17,854 bases of DNA from Bacillota bacterium (lineage in GTDB: Bacteria; Bacillota; Bacilli; Paenibacillales; Paenibacillaceae), in assembly GCA_023433615.1 (NCBI GenBank), contig JAEZCJ010000056.1, forward strand, positions 1 through 17,854, read 5' to 3'. Below the pieces are notes generated by a model. The model ran no database searches. It was not told the origin of the DNA and saw nothing but the letters and a program-made list of their open reading frames with translations. The translations under genes were made by a program, and so were the position numbers. Shown piece by piece: positions 6,948 through 12,840 of the stretch. Within the stretch, counting starts at the first letter, position 1. Every line of letters begins with the position of its first letter.

Positions 6948-7575
6948 CATGAACAAATGGTATTTACCGATTGGAGCCGCAATGGTATGCGTGCTTGTCA
7001 GCCTATATTTCTACGCCGATCTGCCGGACCGGATGGCGGTTCACTTCAATACCTCCGAACAGCCCGACCGCTATTTCGGCAAGCTGTACGGCGCATTCTT
7101 CACGCCCGTGTTAATTATTGTTCTCCATCTGCTCATGCGGTGGAGAATCAACAACGAGCGCGACGAGAATAGGCGTCAACGCCTGCTTGCAACGCAGACG
7201 GGCAGCACATCGATGCTCATCGCGGCGCTGACGGCGCTTCACTTTTTTACGCTGGCATACAACCTCGGGTATCCGATCACGCCTTCCCTATTCGCCGCAC
7301 TAGCCGTCGGGATTCTCTTTATCGTGTTGGGCAACCTGCTGCCGAGAATGCCGCAGAACCGAATGCGCTTCATCCAGCTGCCGGATCGAGCGTATGCCGT
7401 CTACGCGCGCTGGCAAGGACGCGTAATGGTTGCGGCAGGCGTGCTCCTGCTCTTCTCTACCGTCCTGCCGTCGACGGCCCGCGTACCTTACGTGCTCGCA
7501 GTCCTAGGGCTGTTCATCGTCTATACGATCGGAAGCGTGATCTATTACGGCAGCCGTCGGGAGCATGAATCATAA
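6937..7575 (+). CDS. sdpI: SdpI-family membrane protein (toxin immunity/signal transduction)
   Basis: This 212-residue polytopic protein has the DUF1648 N-terminal region: a first helix, then the extracellular LPDRMAVHFNTSEQPDRYFGK, then a second helix (AFFTPVLIIVLHLLM). Further membrane segments lie near residues 85-104, 113-136, 164-180 and 185-205. The length is close to that of B. subtilis SdpI, which protects against the SDP killing peptide and sequesters SdpR. No sdpABC toxin genes lie in the window, so this is an orphan pair. The start is ambiguous: the ATG at 6937 lies inside sdpR, while the ATG at 6949 just after the sdpR stop has GAGAGG about 12 bases upstream. Confidence 0.85.
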   Translation: MDLNMNKWYLPIGAAMVCVLVSLYFYADLPDRMAVHFNTSEQPDRYFGKLYGAFFTPVLIIVLHLLMRWRINNERDENRRQRLLATQTGSTSMLIAALTALHFFTLAYNLGYPITPSLFAALAVGILFIVLGNLLPRMPQNRMRFIQLPDRAYAVYARWQGRVMVAAGVLLLFSTVLPSTARVPYVLAVLGLFIVYTIGSVIYYGSRREHES

Positions 7576-7596
7576 TCCCAAGTTAACCGCGGGGTA

Positions 7597-7626
7597 TTGA
7601 CGAATACATGGTAACCATTGTATGAT
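7597..7626 (+). promoter_or_regulatory. Promoter with a palindrome in its spacer, before the HPP-like gene
   Basis: The -35 TTGACG (7597-7602) and -10 TATGAT (7621-7626) are separated by 18 bases. Inside the spacer, ATGGT-A-ACCAT (7608-7618) is a perfect dyad. A repressor bound there would block polymerase. This gives the gene at 7694 its own control, separate from sdpRI. Confidence 0.65.
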
Positions 7627-7693
7627 TTCATCTTGTTGACCCTATGCAGATCTTGTAGGGATAGTGATAGAGATCGAGAGATGGGAGTTCTAC

Positions 7694-8185
7694 ATGCTGC
7701 TCTATACGAAGGTCGTCCTTGTCAGTCTATACCTTGCGGCCATTTATTGGCTGTCGCTGCATATTGCGCCTCTGGCGCCGTTATTCTTCCCTACGCTCGG
7801 GGCATTCAGTTATTATCTCATCATGAGCAATCCGACAGCCAGACGAACCGTCTTGCTTGTGGCTGGTGCCGGACTGGCATCCCTGCTCGGGTCCGCGGCG
7901 TTCCTGTGGCTGCCGGAGCTGCCTGCGATCCTTGTTGCATTCATCTTAACCGTCGTCTTGATTCGGCGCTTCCAGCTGAACGCACCGCCTATACTGGCGA
8001 TCGCCTTAATTCCGTTCTTCGATCGACCGCAAGAGCTGTGGTCGACGCCAATCACGGTATTCGTCGCCTTAACGATTCTCGTCGCCCTGCTGATGCTCGC
8101 CGGTCAAGCTGCGACATCCGCCGCTAGGCTGCAACTGCCCTTCAGATCCAAGCTGCCGGTACAGAACAAAAGCTTGCGCTCGTAA
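7694..8185 (+). CDS. Small polytopic membrane protein, HPP-like
   Basis: This 163-residue protein is mostly membrane: helices near residues 4-20, 24-41, 50-67, 72-90 and 121-140. The order of motifs resembles the HPP family: a FPTLGAFSYYLI segment in the second helix and a NAPPILAIALIPF segment after the fourth, where HPP proteins carry HPPGGATAL. Here the histidine is replaced by Asn-Ala, so membership is plausible but not certain. HPP proteins in chloroplasts and cyanobacteria have been linked to nitrite transport. The start at 7694 has GGGAG six bases upstream; a GTG at 7664 with a weaker site would add ten residues. The gene ends at a strong terminator. Confidence 0.6.
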   Translation: MLLYTKVVLVSLYLAAIYWLSLHIAPLAPLFFPTLGAFSYYLIMSNPTARRTVLLVAGAGLASLLGSAAFLWLPELPAILVAFILTVVLIRRFQLNAPPILAIALIPFFDRPQELWSTPITVFVALTILVALLMLAGQAATSAARLQLPFRSKLPVQNKSLRS

Positions 8186-8187
8186 GG

Positions 8188-8234
8188 GGATACAACAAAC
8201 ACACGGTCCCATGGGCCGTGTGTTTGTTGTATCC
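8188..8234. terminator. Long bidirectional terminator
   Basis: Two 19-base arms (8188-8206 and 8216-8234) are exact reverse complements around a 9-base loop TCCCATGGG, part of which can also pair. The core ACACGG...CCGTGT is flanked by AACAAA on one side and TTTGTT on the other, so each strand ends with a U-rich tail. It begins 3 bases after the stop of the HPP-like gene. Confidence 0.88.
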
Positions 8235-8239
8235 GTTAA

Positions 8240-8413
8240 TGGTCGTTCCCGCATAAGACGAAGCTCGAGCCATCGCTGTACCTCTATCTGCCCCAGCAAC
8301 GATCCCATCTCTTGCAGCCGTTGATCCATCATGACGGTGCGTCGGACACGCCTCCGCGAACCGACACGTAACTGTTCGTAAATTCGCTCAAGCGTCCGAT
8401 TCCGCGGTTCCAA
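8240..8413 (-). pseudogene. Possible remnant of a small minus-strand gene
   Basis: A minus-strand open frame encodes LERIYEQLRVGSRRRVRRTV and then MMDQRLQEMGSLLGQIEVQ, a plausible amphipathic helical protein ending near the bidirectional terminator. Problems: the frame runs through the terminator into the HPP-like gene, the only start is a TTG at 8413 without a ribosome site, and a one-base shift near 8245 would be needed to reach a stop (TAA) before the terminator. It may be a decayed short gene or non-coding sequence that is open by chance. No family is recognised. Confidence 0.22.
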
Positions 8414-8500
8414 GTGCTTGTCGGCCCGCTATGTATAATCTCCCCGTCCGCAGTAACAAGCGATTCGTATCCCGACGTTGAAGATGGTCAACACACTGAG

Positions 8501-8640
8501 TGCTATTTTTTCATTCGATCGCCGTTTTCGAGGGTCGTTGGCGAAACGAATGCTGTTTTTCGCATTCGATCGCCATTCTCGAGGGTCGTTGGCGAAACGA
8601 ATGCTGTTTTTCGCATTCAATCGTCGTTCTCGGGGTCTAG
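8501..8640. repeat. 51-bp tandem repeat, about 2.7 copies
   Basis: Unit 1 is 8501-8550 (50 bases), unit 2 is 8551-8601 (51 bases) and unit 3 begins at 8602 and diverges after about 8635. Each begins TGCT(A/G)TTTTT and units 1 and 2 share GAGGGTCGTTGGCGAAACGA exactly. Across the unit junctions, CGAATGC and GCATTCG (8548-8554 and 8563-8569) make a perfect 7-bp hairpin with an 8-base loop. The unit length is a multiple of three, and both strands stay open across the repeats, giving the repeated peptide NAKNSIRFANDPR on the minus strand. No start signal supports translation. It looks like a mobile or slippage-born intergenic repeat. Confidence 0.85.
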
Positions 8641-8690
8641 TGCCAATACGCGCGATTTCGCCTCAGCCTTCTGCCTCCCGCTCCGTCTGT

Positions 8691-8715
8691 CCCAGCCCTC
8701 AGTCCCCTGTTCCCC
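8691..8715 (-). other. G-quadruplex-type tract
   Basis: On the minus strand four runs of 3-4 G are separated by loops of 4, 5 and 2 bases (GGGG, GGGG, GGG, GGG), meeting the usual G3+N1-7 rule. It lies 6 bases downstream of the ferredoxin stop, so the transcript of the NO operon would carry it. It may pause or end transcription or protect the 3' end. Confidence 0.5.
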
Positions 8716-8721
8716 GCTCAC

Positions 8722-8982
8722 CTACGCCCCGTCATCCTGCGCCGCCGGCCGATTGAATGGCATGCGCTCCACCTGGATCGATGCCGTCGGGCAGCCGTGC
8801 TGCGCCTCATCCACATCATCGAGCAGCGTCTCGGGCAGGTCGACAATGCCGCGATTGTCGTCCCCCGGCCATTGATTCTCCGCAAGCCCTTCCGCATCGT
8901 AGCCGAACACATCCGGAGCGGCCGTGCCGCAAGCCCCGCATGCGATGCAAGTGTCCTTGTCCACGTACGCATACATTCCCAC
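8722..8982 (-). CDS. fer: [4Fe-4S] ferredoxin, Bacillus Fer type
   Basis: This 86-residue acidic ferredoxin carries a single [4Fe-4S] cluster. Three ligands are C12, C15 and C18 in TCIACGACG and the fourth is C64 in HGCPTASI. It lacks a second full cluster motif, as in Bacillus ferredoxins, which pass low-potential electrons to cytosolic enzymes. The GTG at 8982 is favoured because GGAGGG stands 6 bases before it; an ATG two codons later (8976) is the alternative. It is the last gene of the minus-strand cluster, 65 bases after lplA, and could supply electrons to the radical SAM protein or to redox repair, which is inference from context. Confidence 0.9.
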   Translation of the reverse strand: MGMYAYVDKDTCIACGACGTAAPDVFGYDAEGLAENQWPGDDNRGIVDLPETLLDDVDEAQHGCPTASIQVERMPFNRPAAQDDGA

Positions 8983-9047
8983 GGTACTCCCTCCCTGTCC
9001 GAATCATCATACCACACACGGGGGCTTCCATCTGCCGCTATTACGAC

Positions 9048-10046
9048 TTACACCAATACCAACAGCGACACGAACGCTTCCTGCTCCAGATTGCCGAAGT
9101 AACGCTTCAGGTCGACATCGGCAAGTGCGGCTTCGATCGCATCCCGCCGATAAGGAACGCCGGTCAGCAGCTCGGCCAGTTCCTGCACATCGCCCGCGCC
9201 GAAAAAATCCCCGAAAAACGTCACTTCCTGCATCGCGCCCTCTTCGATCTGCAGGCGGGCATCGATGATGCCGACGCCCTCGAACCGCTGCGTGCGCGTC
9301 ATGTTGCAGCGCGGCGAACGCCCGTAATTCCAATCCCAGCTGCGATAGCGCTCTTCGCTGATCTGCCTGATCCGCTCCCAATCCGCCGCGGACAGCTTAT
9401 ACTCCCGGACAGGCTGGCCCGCATAGATCGCATCGATAATGGCTTGCTTGAAGGCTTCAATCGTCATCGGACCATCCAGGAATTCCGTTATGTTCGCGAC
9501 CCGGCTGCGCACAGACTTGACGCCCTTGGACTCGATCTTCATCGGGTTGACCCGCAGCGCGTTGACGACCTCGTCCATGTTCGAATCGAACAGCAGCGTG
9601 CCGTGGCTGAACATTCGTCCGCGGCTCGCGAACTGCGCGTTGCCGGATATTTTGCGCGAGCCGGCCTGAATGTCGTTACGCCCCGTCAACTCTGCCGGTA
9701 CGCCGAGACCTTGCAGGGCCCGAATGACCGGCTCGGTGAACGTCTTGTAATTGTTGAAGACGGCCGGATCGTTCTTCGTAATGAAGCTGTAATTCAAGTT
9801 GCCAAGATCATGGTAGACCGCGCCGCCGCCCGACAGCCGCCTAACGACATGGATGCCATGCTCCTCGACATACGGTGCGTTAATCTCCTCGATCGTGTTC
9901 TGATTCTTGCCGATGATGATCGAGGGTTCGTTGATGTAGAAGAGCAAGTAAGGCTCCTCTTCAGCCGACAGGTAGGTCAGAATGTACTCCTCGATCGCGA
10001 GATTAATGGTCGGGTCCGTGATGCCTTCGTTATGCACGAATCTCAT
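9048..10046 (-). CDS. lplA: Lipoate-protein ligase (LplA/LplJ type)
   Basis: This 332-residue enzyme activates free lipoate with ATP and attaches it to the lysine of lipoyl domains or GcvH. The lipoyl-AMP binding motif RRLSGGGAVYHDLGN is at residues 69-83. The conserved lysine is K132 in GSRKISGNAQ. The C-terminal accessory domain is present (about 250-332; ITEFLDGP comes earlier, near 199), so this is the full-length type that can perform both steps. GAGGTG stands about 10 bases before the ATG. It follows cgoX by 61 bases on the same strand and precedes ferredoxin by 65. Lipoate-dependent dehydrogenases are known NO targets, which may explain its place after a NO reductase gene. LplJ of B. 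subtilis is the closest named type. Confidence 0.92.
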   Translation of the reverse strand: MRFVHNEGITDPTINLAIEEYILTYLSAEEEPYLLFYINEPSIIIGKNQNTIEEINAPYVEEHGIHVVRRLSGGGAVYHDLGNLNYSFITKNDPAVFNNYKTFTEPVIRALQGLGVPAELTGRNDIQAGSRKISGNAQFASRGRMFSHGTLLFDSNMDEVVNALRVNPMKIESKGVKSVRSRVANITEFLDGPMTIEAFKQAIIDAIYAGQPVREYKLSAADWERIRQISEERYRSWDWNYGRSPRCNMTRTQRFEGVGIIDARLQIEEGAMQEVTFFGDFFGAGDVQELAELLTGVPYRRDAIEAALADVDLKRYFGNLEQEAFVSLLVLV

Positions 10047-10107
10047 CGCGTTGTTTCACCTCTTCCCCTATGCTCGTTATCCCTCTAGTATAACCCACCA
10101 GCGCGCG

Positions 10108-11553
10108 TCAATCGAATGGCTGCGAGCAGTAGACTGCCATCTGCTCCGCTGCCTTCCTTCCCTGCTCGATGCAATCGGGGATGCCGACCCCCTCGTAGCC
10201 CGCGCCGCACAACATGATCCCGGGTCGCTCCTCGGCCAGTTGCATGCGAACGCGCTTCAGCTCCTCCAAATGCCCGACCGGATACTGCGGCATTGACTGC
10301 TTGAGTCGGGTCACTTCGTGAAAAAGAGGTTCCGCCTCCAGTCCCATCGTCTCGCGCAAGTCCTGCCGCACACGCCGCAGCAGTTGTTCATCCGGCATCT
10401 TCGTCCACTCCTCCGCTCCGGCGCGGCCGATATAGGCGCGCAGCAGAACGGTATCCTCAGGCGCCGTATGGAGCCACTTGGAGGAAATCCACGTGCAAGC
10501 CGTGATCGTGCGCCCCTCGCGGCTGGGAACGACGAAGCCGGATCCCTTAAGTGGCCGCCCGATGTCCGCCTTGCGATAGGCCAGGACGACATTCGCCACC
10601 GAGACATAGGGAACTCGCTTCATCCAGTCCAGCGCCTCGATGTCCGGCAGCAGCGATGCGGCCGCATAAGCAGGTGTCGCAAGGATCACGCCGTCCGCCT
10701 GCAGTACGCTGCCGTTATCCAGCTCTACGCGATAGACGCTCGCTTCGCGCGACAAGCTCGTTACGCCGCAGCCCGTGATGAGATGCGTGCGGTCGAGACG
10801 TTCGAGCAGCCGATTAATTAACGTGCTTAATCCTCCCTTATAGGTGAGGAATAAGCTGCGCTTGGCAATCTCCGGCAGCTCGTCGGTGCTGCCCGCTGGC
10901 CCGCTCTTCTGCTTCTTGCCGGCTGCCAGGCCTAAGATGAGGCTGCGATGCTTCTGCTCGAGCTGCCGGAATTGAGGAAATGTCGCTTGCAGGCTAAGCG
11001 CGTTCGTATCGCCGGCATAGATGCCGGCAAAGAGCGGCTCCGTAATCTGCCGGAGCACTTCCTTGCCCAGCCTCCGCTCGATGAATCCGCCGAGCGACTC
11101 GTCCTCCCGCGACTTCGAGCGCGGCAGGATTAGATCCAGCGCAGCCCGCGCTTTGCCGAGCGGCGAGACGAGACCGGTCTTCAGGAACGGCGTAATCGCC
11201 GTAGGCACGCCGAGCACGAAGCCGAGCGGCATCGGATGGAGCTTGCCCTTGCGCAGAATGTAATTCTGCTTCGCCTGCGGATTCGTCGCGGTCAGCTCGT
11301 CCATGAGGCCGAGCTCCTTCGTCAGCGTCAGCGCCGGAAGCTTCCGCGCCATGAACGAATCCGGCCCCTGCTCGATCACGCAGCCGTCGCGGCGAAGGGT
11401 ACGGATCTTGCCGCCCATCCGCTCCGCCTTCTCGACGACCGTAAGCTTAAGCGGGATGCCGCGGTTCTCGCTGTATTTACGCATATAGTAAGCCGCAGAC
11501 AGTCCCGTTATTCCGCCGCCGACAACGACGACGTGCTTGATTGCGTCTTCCAT
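10108..11553 (-). CDS. hemY: Coproporphyrinogen III oxidase CgoX (HemY)
   Basis: This 481-residue flavoprotein oxidises coproporphyrinogen III to coproporphyrin III in the Gram-positive haem pathway; it was formerly named protoporphyrinogen oxidase HemY. The FAD Rossmann motif HVVVVGGGITGLSAAYY is near residues 7-23, followed by EKAERMGGKIRTL. The C-terminal FAD loop reads LCGAGYEGVGIPDCIEQGR. Length and motifs are normal. The start at 11553 has GGGAGG 9 bases upstream; an ATG at 11574 lies before that site. The start lies inside the last 46 bases of the upstream membrane-protein gene, so the two are translationally coupled. A haem-pathway gene here, outside a hemEHY cluster, fits supply of haem to the NO reductase. 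Confidence 0.9.
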   Translation of the reverse strand: MEDAIKHVVVVGGGITGLSAAYYMRKYSENRGIPLKLTVVEKAERMGGKIRTLRRDGCVIEQGPDSFMARKLPALTLTKELGLMDELTATNPQAKQNYILRKGKLHPMPLGFVLGVPTAITPFLKTGLVSPLGKARAALDLILPRSKSREDESLGGFIERRLGKEVLRQITEPLFAGIYAGDTNALSLQATFPQFRQLEQKHRSLILGLAAGKKQKSGPAGSTDELPEIAKRSLFLTYKGGLSTLINRLLERLDRTHLITGCGVTSLSREASVYRVELDNGSVLQADGVILATPAYAAASLLPDIEALDWMKRVPYVSVANVVLAYRKADIGRPLKGSGFVVPSREGRTITACTWISSKWLHTAPEDTVLLRAYIGRAGAEEWTKMPDEQLLRRVRQDLRETMGLEAEPLFHEVTRLKQSMPQYPVGHLEELKRVRMQLAEERPGIMLCGAGYEGVGIPDCIEQGRKAAEQMAVYCSQPFD

Positions 11554-12800
11554 CCTGCTCGCCCTCCCATGCACCAGATGATTAGCAGCCCTGCGGCCAT
11601 GCCTGCGCTCGCGGCCAGCAGCCAGCCTTCGAGCCGACTGACTACGCCGAGGCCCAGCAGGTCGTATAGGCCTTGCAGGAACAACGCAAGCTCATTCATT
11701 GCGAAGCCGAGCAAGAAGGCCGTAAGGCCGATTCTTGTGCCGATCTTCTTCCCGTTCATCCATCCCTGCTCGAGGAACAAGGCAAGGCAGAACAGGCTGA
11801 CGAAACCGAGCAGCGTCAAGTGCAGATAACCGATGACGACGCTTCGCGAGCCGTAGATCCACTCCGACAAGGACGGGATTACGGGTCCCAACTCCAGCGT
11901 GCTCTTCACGAGGAAGATGGCTAACGACAAGAGCAGCAGCAGAAGCGACCAGTCCGTGAACATGCGTATGATTGCCGTCCGCACGCGATGCAGCGCAAGG
12001 AGCAGGAGCAGTGCCGCGCCCCATTGGCATACGGCCGCAGCGGCAGCGACGGCAAGCAAGCCGCCGCTGCCGGGGACGGCCCATAGCACGGACAACAGGT
12101 ACGCCGGCAGCAGCGACCACGCATACAAGCGATAGCAGCCGTCTACGAGCTTGCCGGGCAACGCGACGTTGCGCTTCTCCAGCATACGGACGAGGATCGC
12201 GACCAGCGCCAGCGTGAACCAGCCGTTATATTGCAGATGCAGGTAGAAGTAGATGGCCGCATCATAGAGCGGCGATTCCTGCAGCTGCTTCGCGCTGAGC
12301 ACGGCGAGCGTCCATGGGCCGATCGACGACGCCGTCAAGCAGAGCAAGCTGCCCTTCGCGATCCGGATGGACAGCGGCACAGGCGAGCCTGCCGCGACGC
12401 TCCGCTGCTGCTTCGATAGCTGCCGCCACAGCCACCAAGCGAACCAATAAGAGAGCAGAATCTGCAAAGTAGACAGCGCGATCGATCCGATCGCGTAACC
12501 TTGTGCCAGGAATGCCGCGAACATGGCGATCAGCGTAACCTGCGTGATGCCGTACATGGATCGCACCTGCTTACTGCGCAGCACCTCGGGTTGGCAGAAC
12601 TGCGTCAGCAAGAGCAGGAACAACGCCATGTACACCCAGCCGAGCAGCGCTAGATGCGAATGCGCATGCAGCACATTTGCATAGGGTACCGCCGGCAGCT
12701 GCAGGCCGTCCCAGCTAATGCCCGTGCTTCGCATGAAGACGCCCGACAGTGCCGTCACAACCAGATAGAACAATGTCATGCGAATCCAGCTCCGCTGCAT
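11508..12800 (-). CDS. Polytopic membrane protein with three histidine motifs, function unknown
   Basis: This 430-residue protein has roughly 12 membrane segments and no known complete domain that I can name. Three histidine motifs sit in or next to helices: HAHSHLALLGWVYMAL (H45, H47, H49), YFYLHLQYNGWF (H188) and GYLHLTLLGF (H327). HAHSHLALLG echoes HAHTALFGVYG, the haem-binding helix of NorB encoded next to it. The other expected haem-copper oxidase ligands, including an HH pair, are absent. It may be a haem- or metal-binding relative or accessory of NO reductase; similar proteins may exist in other phyla, but I cannot confirm this. The start at 12800 lies 41 bases after the norB stop. The in-frame extension upstream into norB is Ser/Arg-rich and spurious. 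It overlaps hemY by 46 bases. Confidence 0.8.
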   Translation of the reverse strand: MQRSWIRMTLFYLVVTALSGVFMRSTGISWDGLQLPAVPYANVLHAHSHLALLGWVYMALFLLLLTQFCQPEVLRSKQVRSMYGITQVTLIAMFAAFLAQGYAIGSIALSTLQILLSYWFAWWLWRQLSKQQRSVAAGSPVPLSIRIAKGSLLCLTASSIGPWTLAVLSAKQLQESPLYDAAIYFYLHLQYNGWFTLALVAILVRMLEKRNVALPGKLVDGCYRLYAWSLLPAYLLSVLWAVPGSGGLLAVAAAAAVCQWGAALLLLLALHRVRTAIIRMFTDWSLLLLLLSLAIFLVKSTLELGPVIPSLSEWIYGSRSVVIGYLHLTLLGFVSLFCLALFLEQGWMNGKKIGTRIGLTAFLLGFAMNELALFLQGLYDLLGLGVVSRLEGWLLAASAGMAAGLLIIWCMGGRAGWKTQSSTSSLSAAE

Positions 12801-12840
12801 GCGCACATCACCCTGCCTCTCTACCGTTAATGATGATGGC

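Noticed and set aside
8501..8640. CRISPR array
   Set aside because: The units are direct 51-bp tandem copies without distinct spacers, and no cas gene is nearby.
8414..8875. Plus-strand open frame across the repeats as a coding gene
   Set aside because: The peptide is made of the translated repeat followed by Ser/Pro/Arg-rich sequence antisense to ferredoxin, with no ribosome site.
8757..10088. Plus-strand open frame of 443 codons
   Set aside because: It lies antisense to the lipoate ligase and ferredoxin genes, is rich in Arg, has no family resemblance or ribosome site, and is explained by the high GC content of the opposite strand.
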